DNA from: Golubevia sp. BC0850
Lineage: Eukaryota; Basidiomycota; Exobasidiomycetes; Golubeviales; Golubeviaceae
Length of the DNA: 64,000 bases
NCBI GenBank assembly: GCA_012976225.1
Contig: JAAVVG010000032.1
Span: forward strand, 1-64,000
Direction: 5' to 3'
Shown here: piece by piece, positions 25,230 to 36,092 of the stretch
Layout of the letters: every line of letters begins with the position of its first letter
Numbering within the stretch: the stretch's first letter is position 1
The notes under the pieces: model-generated
The model's input: only the letters and a program-made list of their open reading frames with translations
Database searches by the model: none
What the model was told of the DNA's origin: nothing
Program-made: the position numbers and the translations under genes

Positions 25230-26244
25230 ACTAGAAAAAAGTCAGGGGTCTATCAAATTGGAGATGATGTGGGTTGAACGTTGAGATGCAAGAGGAGGAG
25301 GCTAGAGGAGAGGGTTGGTTGGGGTTGAGTGGAAACGCACAAGCCAGGTCGGGCAAGTCAAAGCCAAATGATCTTAGACGAAAAGTATGATATCAGAAAG
25401 TTACAGGTTTCAAAGCAAATAGCACAAAATCGATTATCCCCCCCCCCCCAATTTGGGAGGAGGAAGAGTGACTGCGGGAGGGAGTACCAAGGGAAGCAGA
25501 AGCATCTCGATGGTCTCTTCCTTCATCCCACCCACCACCGACTTTCATTCAAAGCTGCTATTCACAAAGAATTGAACTCTAACAGCAGCGAATCAATCAA
25601 TCCAACCAACAATTCAATCTTCAAAACCACAAAGCCAAACTCAAAACCAATCGTCAAGCAGTCACAGCACAGCCAAGCCAATAACCTGCTCGTCAAGCTT
25701 CGCTCAACTACCAACGACCATCCTCAACCACATCCAATCGTAACCATACCCTCTGTCTATTTGACTGTAAATCAGTGAATAGCATTAATTCTATTCAATT
25801 CCCATCTGATCTTACCAAGGCAAGGCTAGTCAACTACGATCCTCCAACTAGCCAATCCTTCCTTCCCTCAGCCTTCCCTCTGCGCTTCCCTCTCCCTCTC
25901 TCTCCTCAAACGAAGCCAACCACTCTTCTAGTTCAGGTCTTCTCAGATCACAAGTTCAAGTCTCTTTCTCCTAATCGATTAATCTTGAATCTTCTCTCTC
26001 TCTTTCGTTCGCAAACTGTAACTCTATCCTCATCTGAATCTCGTCTCGTTTCGCTGATCGTTCTCCTCAATTCTCAACTCTCTAGCTAGTGCAACTTCCC
26101 TCAACTCACTAGCATCAACTCGATCTATCAGATTTAACTAGCTTCAATCGACTTCCACTTGGTACAACAACTCCTCCCACTTACCCAGTCTCAACAATCA
26201 ATACCCTCCTCCTCCTACTCCTCACAACCCAATCATCATCAATC
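25230..26244. other. Divergent promoter PAM17/DHH1 and probable long DHH1 leader
   Basis: About 1 kb. CT/AC-rich, with many caatc and tcaac words typical of an mRNA leader in the last 500 bases. A run of twelve C followed by AATT lies at 25438-25453. No coding gene seen; the open frames here have no ATG start that makes sense or no family likeness. Confidence 0.5.
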
Positions 26245-27967
26245 ATGGCAAGCAACCTCTCCTCAGGTCCTTCAGCCAACCAATCAGAAGCGGAATGGAA
26301 AGCTCAAGTAATGTCTTCCTTAGCCAAAGACGATCGTCCCCAAACTCAAGATGTCCTAGGAACCAAAGGAAACGATTTCGAAGATTATTTCTTAAAACGT
26401 GAATTGTTAATGGGAATCTTTCAAGCTGGATTTGAACGACCTTCACCTATTCAAGAAGAAGCTATCCCAATCGCTTTGACGGGTAGAGACATTTTAGCCA
26501 GAGCAAAGAATGGAACTGGAAAGACTGCAGCTTATATTATCCCAACTTTGGAAAGGATTCAGACCTCCAAGAACCACATCCAGGCGGTTTTGATAGTCCC
26601 TACTAGAGAGCTGGCATTGCAGACTAGTCAGGTCTGTAAGACTCTTGGGAAACATACTGGTGCAGAAATCATGGTCACTACTGGTGGTACCACGCTGAAG
26701 GATGACATTTTGAGATTGGAGAAGAACGTTCATATTCTTGTGGGAACTCCTGGTAGGATCTTGGATTTGGCTGGCAAGGGAATTGCTGATTTGAGTCAGT
26801 GTGGGATCTTTGTAATGTGAGTTCCTCGAGGGGCAGATAGGGAGGAGGAAGGCAGGGGAGCGAAGCTAGATGGGCTGAGGGGAAGAGATGGATGCGGCAC
26901 AGAGCTGGAAGAACATTCTACCAAGTCTTGAGATCATATCCAATCACGCCTTAGACGGGGCTCGAGCAGAGTTGGAATAGCGGGAAAGCGAAGCGAAATC
27001 TCGTTCTTCGACCCAATCTCTGACATTCCCTCTCTCTTCCTCCCCTCTCCTACCCTTTCACAGGGACGAAGCCGATAAACTTCTTTCTCCAGAATTCACC
27101 CTAGTCATGGAACAACTCCTGTCACTTCTACCAACCGAACGTCAAGTCATGTTGTTCTCCGCCACTTTCCCCTTGATCGTCAAAGATTTCAAAGACAAGC
27201 ACATGGTCAAACCTTACGAAATCAACCTGATGGATGAATTAACTCTCCGAGGAGTGACTCAATACTATGCCTTCGTAGAAGAGCGTCAAAAAGTTCATTG
27301 TCTCAACACTTTATTCTCCAAGCTTCAAATCAATCAATCCATCATTTTCTGCAATTCAACCAATCGAGTAGAACTTCTAGCCAAGAAAATCACAGAATTA
27401 GGCTATTCATGTTTCTACTCTCACGCCAAAATGTTACAAGCTCATAGAAACAGAGTCTTTCATGATTTCAGAGCTGGAAGTTGTAGAAATTTGGTTTGCT
27501 CTGATTTATTGACTAGAGGTATTGACATTCAAGCAGTTAACGTAGTCATCAATTTCGATTTCCCAAAAAATGCTGAAACTTATCTTCATAGAATTGGTAG
27601 ATCTGGTAGATTTGGACATCTTGGTTTGGCGATCAATTTGATCACTTATGAAGATAGATTCAACCTTTATAGAATCGAACAGGAACTGGGAACTGAGATT
27701 CAACCTATTCCGGCTAGTATTGATAAGAGACTTTATGTTGCTCCAAGTCTTATTGAGAATGGAAATGAGGAGGAAAGGAGAGGAAATCAGCAAGTTGGCA
27801 AACCTGTGATTCCTCCTACTCAACAAGCTATGCATAGAAGCGTCATTCCTCAATCTCAGGATTTTACTAATTCAGTTCCTAGAAGAGGAATGGGGAATAG
27901 AGGGGATCAAGGAAATGGTCAAGCTGGACAAGGTGGGAATGCTGCTGGATTGGCGGCTGGGAATTAA
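26245..27967 (+). CDS. DHH1: ATP-dependent RNA helicase Dhh1 (DDX6 family)
   Basis: Two exons, 26245-26816 and 27064-27967, giving 491 residues. Dhh1 is the cytoplasmic DEAD-box protein that promotes decapping, represses translation and nucleates P-bodies. All motifs are visible in order: Q motif [13 protein letters not shown], Walker [58 protein letters not shown]. The N-terminal element [16 protein letters not shown] is family-specific. The 247-base intron falls exactly before the DEAD box (VM|DEAD). The C-terminal tail is Gly/Gln/Asn-rich (about 70 residues), as in other fungal Dhh1 proteins, and may support phase separation. Confidence 0.97.
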
Positions 27968-29012
27968 ACCGAAACTTAGGAATGATCGAAGACTTTGAAG
28001 GAAAGATCGATAGCAAATCAAGGAATCAGCTCTTAAAGCTAATCAACTTAGAACACTAAAACTCAAGAGCAGAGGGAATCTCAGCAACTCAGGTCATCAA
28101 TCCTTTCCCTATGTCTTCTCTCCTCAAAATCTTCTGCTTTCAATTTCTTTCTTTTCACTGCTTTTAGAAGTCACTTTCCGAATGTCTCCTTCTCGTTCAA
28201 ATCATCAGATTCTCATGCACCCCTTCCTGCCCTGCACTTCTACCAAGCAAATCCGCTCAAAAGCACACTTCAACCTCGACTCACTTCCCAAACCCTCGAC
28301 ATCCTCTACCACTATTTCAGATCTTTTTCCACCCATCATTAAGAACTTCAAATCCTCTACCCTCTTCTCAAACCTATGCCAAGAAATCTTTCCCTGATTG
28401 ATGTACAAGAAAGTCTACATCAAAACCCAAAATCGCAAACAGCTACCCTCTTACCTTCAGAAGCTGCGGGAATGTCTTTAATTCTTTGCTATTCAACCTT
28501 GTTTCTCATTCAATCAATCAATCTTCCAATCACGCTGTGTAAGCATTCAACCTTAAACGCGTCCCTTCAACTCAAACCTCCAAGATTCATGTGTCTTTAA
28601 CAATCCAACCCCTAGTTAGGATCCTCTCTAGCAAACAAGCTTCTGCTTTTTCTTTTCCAACTTTCTTTCTCTTCTCTTTCTTCCTATCGTTTTGTTTTCT
28701 CCTCCTTTCCCCCCCCCCCCAATTCTCTTGATCCCCTCTTTCTTCGTTTCCCTTTTTTTCAAAGCTCTTTCTCTCTCTTCGCCTCCTTTCTTTTCTCCCC
28801 CTTTGCTGTAGCTTCGACCTTCTCTCCTCCAACTTCCACCGCCCTTACTCCGAAAATCATTTCCCCACTCGATTTTCATCCACATTCTCCCTCTCACCCA
28901 CTTCCCTTCCCTCATCTTTCTCTTCCTTTTAAACTCTCCACTTTATACACACACCATCACCATCTTCCTATTCGACCAACCGTAACTTTTCTATCACTAC
29001 AATCACTCGAAA
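27968..29012. other. Intergenic with strong pyrimidine bias, probable promoter of the next plus-strand transcript
   Basis: The first ~150 bases are likely the DHH1 3' UTR. From about 28,620 to 28,920 the plus strand is almost pure T/C, including twelve C then AATT at 28,709-28,724. A TATA-like tttata lies at about 28,940, followed by caccatcacc and caatcac words that look like a leader. No gene seen on either strand inside this stretch. Confidence 0.4.
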
Positions 29013-29546
29013 AATGAAAAATCAAATTCCCACAACACCATACCCTTCGACGCTCTTGTGGAGTAGTGACAGCAGTTGACAACTGAAATCCCAGTATTCC
29101 AGATCATGTCACTTTAAAGGGAGAACCAGCTCTTACAGCTCCTCATTCTTGCTCTCGAATCACACGATGTGATTCCGTCAAAGCGGAGGAGTCTACGATT
29201 TCTTGGCTAGAGGAGAACATCGATCATCTCGAGGTAGAGGAATGGATTTGGACTTCCAAAGGGTGAGTCTGACTAATCCCTTAAATGAGCCAATATCTGA
29301 CTGTTCAGAAGTTCGCTCGAGTGTTCAAGTCCCCAACTTCTATTTCATGACTGACTTCTTTGGAACGTGTCTTCTTTTAAATCGCCCATCTCTCCCTCAG
29401 ACCAGCCCGAGAAAGTTGCAATTCATCTTTCTCTTTCTGGTAACAGTCTCTCTATTTTCCTGCTCTCTACCAACCATACTGACTTCTTAGGAACATCCCT
29501 GGATGGTCAAAAGGCCTTGGCCTTGAGGACACCAAAAGAGACATAG
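29013..29546 (+). CDS. Possible small multi-exon gene, unknown product
   Basis: Weak call. After a promoter-like pyrimidine tract there is an ATG at 29013. A reading frame can be followed through four candidate introns: about 29073-29102, then 29263-29308, 29329-29400 and about 29443-29490. It ends at the TAG of 29544-29546, giving roughly 110 residues. The best-supported part is the exon around 29103-29262, which reads an acidic amphipathic stretch TISWLEENIDHLEVEEWIW before a perfect gtgagt donor. The final part reads HLSLSGTSLDGQKALALR. Two donors (gttgac, gtcccc) are poor, so exon choice may be wrong or the transcript non-coding. No family recognised. Confidence 0.25.
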
Positions 29547-30040
29547 AGAACAACCGTTACCCAACATCTTCGCTTGTTCTTCACCTGAATTGTGACTGGC
29601 GTTTTATCTTTCCCTCGATGTAGTAGCTTAGAGAGTTTGTTTGCTTGCTCCCAGTTTAGAGAAGTAGGAGGTGACACGAAGATCATGTTTAGAGTTGAGG
29701 CTAGAAGTCTATTCTCTTCTCCTTTATTTCATGTCATGAAACCTTCCTCTTTTCAGCTTCGTCTCGATTGCAGCGATTTCCAGGCTTCTTTCTTGAGCTC
29801 GAAGTGGCTTCCGTTTTTTGCTCCCTAGATCGAGGACATCTCCCTACCTTTGACTCAAGTCTGATCTCGTCTTATCCGCGTATAGCCTGAGAACATGAAC
29901 TTGTAGACTCTCAAACTCCTGCTTCCGGATCTCAGGAAAGATCATATTGATACTCATCGTTAGGAACCACTTTCCACAATCAGCCACTCACGCACGCTTT
30001 CTCTCAAAGGAACCTCTATATTGCAGTTGTTTTCTATCTT
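29547..30040. other. Intergenic, no gene seen
   Basis: Short open frames only, none with splice continuity or recognisable motifs. It lies downstream of the tentative gene and of the minus-strand membrane protein, so it may hold 3' UTRs. Confidence 0.4.
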
Positions 30041-30547
30041 TCAAAGTTCAACTTTCCCCCCTTTCTCCTTTACACTGTCCTTCAATACTCCAGCTAAGTT
30101 CTCAAACCTTTTCTTCCTCTCATCTTCTATTGTCTCTACTCCCACCTGTGCCTTTCCACCATTCTCATCCTTTCCCTCCTCATCAAAGTCGGTTCCATCA
30201 TCTCTCCCATAAAGTAAATTCATCATATGCTGTAGATCATCCATATCCAAGCCATCCAAAGCTGACTTCATGTCTCCTGATAGGTGGCTTCTATCATTCT
30301 CTGAATTTGAGAAGATTGGATTCAGAGAGATCCCAAGTCCATCAGGTTTGGAAGTTGAGATTTGAAGTTTGGGCTTGATGAAGATTCTATAAGATTGGAA
30401 AGCTAAAAGTAATAGAGTTGTGAGGGCTAGAATTGAGAGAAGTATTGAAAGTCTATTGGATTTGTTGGAAGTGGAAGAAGCTTTCTCAATACCTCGATCT
30501 CCTGTTAAAGCTTTTCGGTTTCTTTGACGAGCTACTGTTGATGGCAT
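30041..30547 (-). CDS. Small single-pass membrane protein, unknown function
   Basis: Intronless, 168 residues when started at ATG 30547. This start is preferred over a far upstream ATG because it is followed by a compositionally normal N-terminus. A basic head (RQRNRKALTGDRG) precedes one strong membrane helix at about residues 33-55 (LSILLSILALTTLLLLAFQS), then an IKPKLQ junction and an acidic, Gly/Asp-rich tail with LDMDDLQHMMNLLYG and a final Lys-rich amphipathic stretch (ENLAGVLKDSV). The basic head plus single helix resembles small ER tail-type proteins, but I do not recognise a family. Divergently transcribed from the next gene with 173 bases between start codons. Confidence 0.6.
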   Translation of the reverse strand: MPSTVARQRNRKALTGDRGIEKASSTSNKSNRLSILLSILALTTLLLLAFQSYRIFIKPKLQISTSKPDGLGISLNPIFSNSENDRSHLSGDMKSALDGLDMDDLQHMMNLLYGRDDGTDFDEEGKDENGGKAQVGVETIEDERKKRFENLAGVLKDSVKEKGGKVEL

Positions 30548-30720
30548 ATTCAATTTGACTGAATTCGAATTGAAAGAGAAAAGTCGAAGGAAGGTCTTTG
30601 GCAGGCAGCAGGAAATAAGTTCCAGCTGGAAGGAAGCAATGCAGTGAGATTGCTTCTCACTCCCAAAACCCTCCGACCTCAAAGAGCTCTAAACCAAAAT
30701 ATCGGCTCAATAGACCTTGA

Positions 30721-31528
30721 ATGTTATCAACACCTTCAGCCATCTATACTTCACAAATAGGAGACGCAGCTGGATCACCTCAGAGGCGGAGACATAGAGA
30801 GGAACAGATAGCTACAGCTTATGAGATCCAGAGAGATGCAGCAGTGAGAGGGGCTTTAATCTATACTGCTATCGGGGCTAGTGCTTGTCTTATGGGTCAT
30901 CATTTGTTTCCAGCTTTTCGGTAAGTAAAGGGGCTTAGATAGCGGCCAAAGTGGTCTGAATTCAACAGATAGGACCGAGCACTCGAATCAGAGAGTGATA
31001 CTTGCCTCAGATCCATGTTGGGAGCGGTTTGTAACCCAAAGGAAAGAGAAGTCGATTTTAGGTTCCACCTTCTTTTATCTGGCCAGGGGAAGAGAGGCTC
31101 CGTTCTCAGCCACCTCCCAATGTTTAATCTCCAACTCTCACCTTCCCCGTCCTCAACCTCCTCTTTCTCTCAGACGACAAACTCTAGCTTTCAAAGCCTT
31201 TCTAACTAGTGGAGCTACAATCTTCGGTTTAGTAGTTGGAGCGGATACAGTCCTTCTAAGTCACGAAGGGAAACAAAGATCAGAAGAAGAAATGATTAGA
31301 CGAAGAGCAAGGACTGAGCTCGGTAGACAGGGAATAGTAGCTAGCGAGGGGAATATCGAGAAATGGAAAGATGAAACTAGGAATCGGGTTATGAGGGAAA
31401 GAGCTGAAGAAAGTCGGAGAGAGTATGAGGAGCAGACGATGAGAGATGATAAGAGTGGAGAGGGACGAGAACAGAATGGCATGGGAAGCAAGGTACTAGA
31501 TGAATTGAAGAGATCTACAGAAAAGTAG
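30721..31528 (+). CDS. Conserved-looking two-helix membrane protein, unknown function
   Basis: Two exons, 30721-30920 and 31174-31528, joined as TTT CG|A; 184 residues. It shows a basic segment QRRRHREEQI, an amphipathic stretch, a first hydrophobic helix (RGALIYTAIGASACLMGHHLF) that ends at the intron, and a second one (FLTSGATIFGLVVGADTVLLSHE). These are followed by a long charged helix rich in Arg and Glu (EEEMIRRRARTELGRQGI, RERAEESRREYEEQ). The plan (two short glycine-containing helices and a coiled-coil tail) recalls small mitochondrial inner-membrane proteins of the HIG1 type, but key HIG1 residues are not evident, so this is only a suggestion. The 253-base intron is long for its neighbours. 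Confidence 0.6.
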
Positions 31529-32228
31529 GAATGAGAAACCACTGAGGTTGAATTGAAAGGAGGAAGATCGTTTAGAAAGTCATATCGAAAGGCATCGCCC
31601 TTTCAATTCAGGTTTCAATTCTCGAGTCCGAAAGAAGTGGTATCTAATTGTTATGATAGTTCATGAATCTACATCACTGTCTACCAGCTCTCTGCATCGG
31701 GAGAAGGAATGGGTATTTGGGGTGGTATTCAAATAGGATGGTATTGTGCTGACCGATCGGAAGAGATTCTGTTCATTCTGGTGAATTCTGGAGTTTTCCG
31801 TGTTCCATTTTCTTGAAACCTCGCTCAGTAACCTAGTCAAAGTGCCTGAGAAACCACTTTGGATGAAGGAAATTTCAAAGGCCTTCGAATTTCGAGACAT
31901 CCGTAGCTTCTAGATTCAGAGCAAAAAAAAAGTGCGAACGAAGCCGACCTGAAATGTGAACGAGGGGAGAGAAAGGTTGCAGATAGAAGGAGTGCAGGGC
32001 GTTGGTCAATTTGATATGAGCTTGAGACGACGAAGACAAAGCGAAAAAAGGGGGGAGAGACGAAGAGGAGCGATTGGGCAGCGATAGGAAGGACAGAAAT
32101 AGACAACTGAATTGAGAAAGGGTTCCATGGAGAAATCGTTGAATTTGTTGAATTGCGTGTCTAAAGATAAAGTAAGAAATGCAGATGTAAAGTACATGGA
32201 ATGATGCAAAGGGTCGGGGAATTTGAGC
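31529..32228. other. Convergent intergenic, 3' UTRs
   Basis: 700 bases between two convergent stop codons. No coding frame with support; includes an A9 run at about 31,924. Confidence 0.45.
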
Positions 32229-35002
32229 TCAAAAAGGAGTAACGTGTTTTTTGCCCCTTTGATCGCCTCTCAATCTACCTTGCTCGAATAAATTCTTAGG
32301 TCTGAAGGGCCATTTCTCAAAGACTCTAGCAAGACTCGCTAATTGAGAGACTTCCAAATCTACCACCCTTGTCTTTGGATCTACCGGAACTTCTCCTCTT
32401 TGAAAGACGCTAGGATCGCCTGGAGCGAGCTTTTTGAGGATGTTGTGAGCGCCAGGAGAGACATGCCTGAAGCGAACGAAAGAAGAGGGAAAGAGCCATC
32501 GTTATTTTCGAAGGAGGAAATCTTCAAGTTCCAGCAGTCGGGTTCAAATTCATTCGAGAAGAGACTTACGTGAGAGCCTCTTCGACAGATTTAGTCTTGA
32601 GGACGAAGAGATTCCTAGTGATATACTCGTACACCATCAAGTCTCTATGATGAATTGCTTGATCTTGCTCTTTCTTGGGTAAGATTTCAATCACAGACAT
32701 TGGATATCTAGAATCCGGACCCGCTACTACCTCAGTTGGAATTTCAGGGTTGGTAAATGGTAGCCTCAAACCGACTGAAGGGTGAGGAGGATAGAAGCTT
32801 GCATGATGAGGTGTGAGAGAAGAACTAGGTTCAAGGACTCGTAAATCTGTTAGAGCTTGAACTGCGCATGAGAGCTTCCCTCGGAAAGTCTTTTGACCAG
32901 GCGCAGCAATCGATCTCTGAGATGGGTAATGAAGGGAGAAGGAGAGAAGAGAGAAGAGAACAGGTGGTCAGAACAGAAGGAAGGACAGAAGCCGAGGGAA
33001 TTGATGAGAAATCGTTTTGTTTTTTCTAGTTCCTTTTCTGATAGAAAGTGCGTTCTATTTGATGTATGTGTCCAACCTTCAAAAGGAAGACCTCACACTT
33101 GAAGAATAGATATCACCAGTTTGCTTTGAAGACTCACAATAGCAAGATGTTCACCGGCAACGAAGACCATTCTTACTCTCCCATACCTGAACAGCCAAGT
33201 CCTGCTGGAGGCAGCGTGAATCAATTGAGCATACAACTGCTCCGAGTGAACAGTATTTGGCAGTTGAGCAACGAAGAGAATTGGGGATTCGCCTGTTGAA
33301 GGATAAGAAGAAAGAGACGGAAAGTGAAAGAAATCAGCGCCTATGTACTTGAGACACGCTACCAAGTGCAGATCAAACTTCTGCTGTCTTCGTACTCTGG
33401 TGTGGCCCGAAGTAGAGAAAGAGAACAGGGACTCACTATCAAACTCAGCTCCCTCTTCCTTTGAATTCGAGAAAGTTTCCTTCAGGTCCAAAGGCGACCC
33501 ATCTCTACGCTTAATTCTTCCATCAGAAAGATGATCCAGATGTCCGCCTTCAATAACTTGATCGTAAGTTTCCCAATAGTACCCTGTGTTGGCGATGAGT
33601 TCTAGCCGATCGGGGTTGGTTGGAGGACAAAGAAGTGGATTGGATTTGAGGGACTGGGAGAGACGAACAAGAGAGAATGAGAGACAATGAGGGATGAGGA
33701 GAATCCATACTGTTTTGGGTCCATGTCCGGGCTTCACTTACTTGTAGCCAAGGCTTGAACATCGCGATTTCCTCCATAGCGATCACCTTCTCGACGTGAG
33801 ATGAATCCAGAAACTCTCGAGTGAGAACACCCGGACCTGTGATAAGGACAAAAGAAGGGTTTTGAGAGGTGAGATCCATGAAGATAAGGACACTGATGAG
33901 ATGGACCAGTGTGCCCAAGGCGAGAGAGACTACCTGCTCGGTTTACTCATAGAAGCATTTTCGGATATTTTTAATAGGAGCTTTGAAAGCGAGTAATCCC
34001 TAGCAACTCTCTACTGCTGGAGAAAGTCAGGTTTCATTCGTACCTTTCGACCTTCTGTCTTCTCCTCCCCATCTCTTCTCCCGGGTCCGACCTTCTTCTC
34101 ACAACACGAATCAACTCACCTGGGTAAGCTTCCAGCACAGTCCATTTCTTCCCAGTTCCATCCCCTTCCAACTTCAAGCTCTCCACAATATCTTTGGCCT
34201 TCTTCCGACTCTGAAGGAAATACCTGTGGGAGCTCAAGAAGCTAGTCCTCATACCCTGATTGAAAGTGTATTTCCAACAGTAAGGATGAGGTAGCCAATC
34301 TGCCAGTTCTTCCACTTCAACAGGAGGAGGGCCTTCTGGAGGTTCGATAGAAGTTCTAAATCCTTTCTCCAGTTGTTTGAATTCCTCTTGATAGGCTTCT
34401 TCATTCTTTCCCAACTCCCATTGGAACTTTCGTACGACGTCTATCGGAAGTTGACTCAAAGGAGTTTGAGCATAAAGCTTTTTGAGTTCCCTTTCTTTCT
34501 GTACGAAAGTCTTTCCCTTTTCTTTAAAGAGGGCTGGATCGAAATCCTGTGGTTCTGCCTCTTTCCTTCTGGCTAGCCTTCTCTTTCGCTCCCCCTCTTT
34601 GGAACTTGCTTTCTTGATTCCAGCATCTGATCCTTGCTTTTGAGGGCCAACAGGACTTCCTTTCTTGACTCCAGCATCTGATCTTTTCTTTCGAGGGAGA
34701 CCAAGGGCCTTCTTATCCTTCTGTGATGGTGGAAGCAATCCTTGAGCTCTGAGTGATTCCACTTCTGCTTTAGATCTTCGAGTTCTTTTTGGCTTCTCGA
34801 TTACTGAACTGAGATCCGAAATAGAGGTAGAGGTAGATGAAGAAGTGGGAGTGGAAGTGGAAGGTTGCTGTTCATCTCGATTCAAGATTGAGGTGGAAAA
34901 GTTGAAGTGGGAAGAGTAAGAGTTATTAGAGGAGGATGAACATGGAGGCTTCTTGAAGTGGTTGATGACATTCCTACTAATGGCTATCCGCCTTAAAAGC
35001 AT
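32229..35002 (-). CDS. Mitochondrial transcription factor of the rRNA adenine dimethylase family (mtTFB/Mtf1-like)
   Basis: Exons: 35002-34120, 33836-33742, 33653-33138, 32916-32570, 32466-32229; phases join to 692 residues. The family derives from KsgA-type rRNA dimethylases and serves the mitochondrial RNA polymerase as promoter-melting factor. The SAM-site block EAYPG-PGVLTREFL is restored across the first intron, followed by KVIAMEE (motif II-like acidic) and, later, ILFVAQLPNTV at the motif IV position and WLFRYGRVRM. An N-terminal arm of nearly 300 residues precedes it, with a Ser/Asn/Arg-rich probable targeting sequence and Lys/Arg-rich repeats around SDAGVKKGS and SDAGIKKAS. Yeast Mtf1 has only about 340 residues in total. 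Exon 3 contains two stretches (about 33,430-33,370 and 33,350-33,295) that look like three-fold, stop-free introns but read through in frame. Confidence 0.85.
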
Positions 35003-35267
35003 CTACTGCTAGCTCAATGATCCTCAGCTTGGAGTGGCGTTGGTTTGGTTTGAGTAGAGTGGAGTGGGAAGAAGCAATAACCAAGATGGAATTGCTAAAC
35101 TTCTTCTTTTGACCACAGTCTTCCTTCCGATCCTCTGATTGCTTGGATTCTCGGAGTGATATCTGGGTTCAGTTTCATATAAGATTTAGCAGGTGAGTTC
35201 GACCTTCATCTAAACGCTCAGCCACTTCTCTCACGCCTTTCCACTCCTCGTCCCACAGCTATACTCA
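35003..35267. other. Promoter region of the mtTFB-like gene
   Basis: 265 bases upstream of ATG 35002. It may also contain a first exon of the decayed methyltransferase, ending at the gtgagt donor at about 35,193, since phase and open frame fit the acceptor at 35,258. Confidence 0.35.
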
Positions 35268-36029
35268 ATCAGCCTACTCCTCTCGAGCTAGAGCCTGTGA
35301 CTCAAAGGACAATCATACTGCTCGATTTCATTGGGTGTTAGCGGAGCACATGGCATCTCTGACCCTGGCCAAGTCAGGTCACGGAATTCGCAGCAGCTGA
35401 AATGGTCCGTCCCGAAGGAGTCCTTGTAGGTGTAGACTTCATTGAAATTGAAAGAAATGGTCAAATTAGCAACGAGAGGATCGTGGACTTCAAAGAGGAG
35501 CGTAGCGGAAAGACAGTAAGGATCGAGTTTCAAGTCGGGGACATCACGAATTTCGAGAGATTGAATCAGATTTTAGAGAATGGAGAGAAGTGGGCCAGCA
35601 TCGTCTGTTGTTCTGCTTTCGTTCTATTGACTGATAGATGTCAAGTCTTGAACAAGTGGAGAGAACTGCCAAAGGGTAATGGAAATATCACCTTGGACGT
35701 TCTAGAGACTGGCACTAGGCTGCCTGTTGAGTTGCATTCAAATGCTTCTAAATGAAAGCTACTTACATTTAATCATATCATCATTTCACGCTATAGGTGA
35801 GATCGTTGAAGGGATTGCTTCCAACTTCAACATCTGAATCAGATGGGAGCGACTCTGGGCCAAAACCCTTCTTCAATCGAACCCTTGCTCAGCGAGGCCA
35901 ACTCTTCAGTCGAGATTGTACCTCCTGAGTCCTGAATATCGTTCAGTCGTCAAGGCTCATGACACGAGATCTCAAGAGGAGCGCGACCAAGTATGGAAAG
36001 CGTCGACAAACCTGGCTGCGAGAAGTTGA
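35268..36029 (+). pseudogene. Decayed SAM-dependent class I methyltransferase
   Basis: Three blocks look like one methyltransferase but lie in different frames. Block one (about 35,268-35,385) reads AYSSRARACDS and ARFHWVLAEHM, the usual lead-in of small-molecule methyltransferases. Block two (35,384-35,754) reads EFAAAEMVRPEGVLVGVDF (strand beta2 with the acidic Asp), then VRIEFQVGDI (motif II), ASIVCCSAFVLL (motif III) and WRELPKG...ITLDV (motif IV). Block three (about 35,932-36,029) reads YRSVVKAHDTRSQEER. The glycine-rich motif I (DxGxGxG) expected between blocks one and two is absent, and the frame changes there. The simplest reading is a gene that has lost function. An intact gene with unusual splicing is the alternative, but it would still lack motif I. 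Confidence 0.5.
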
Positions 36030-36092
36030 TATATTGTTGAGATAACTTAGAAGTCAAATAAAGTAGTACTATGAGACACCATCACAGGCCAT

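Noticed and set aside
25329-26089. Open frames upstream of DHH1
   Set aside because: Composition of an mRNA leader; one starts at GTG; no family likeness.
32539-32560. gggttcaaattc, possible tRNA T-arm
   Set aside because: No acceptor stem or anticodon arm can be folded around it and it lies in an intron of the mtTFB-like gene; no other tRNA candidates found by eye.
33300-33430. Two possible extra introns in exon 3 of the mtTFB-like gene
   Set aside because: Removing them with available donors breaks the frame of the following conserved block; the exon reads through without stops, so they are left as coding.
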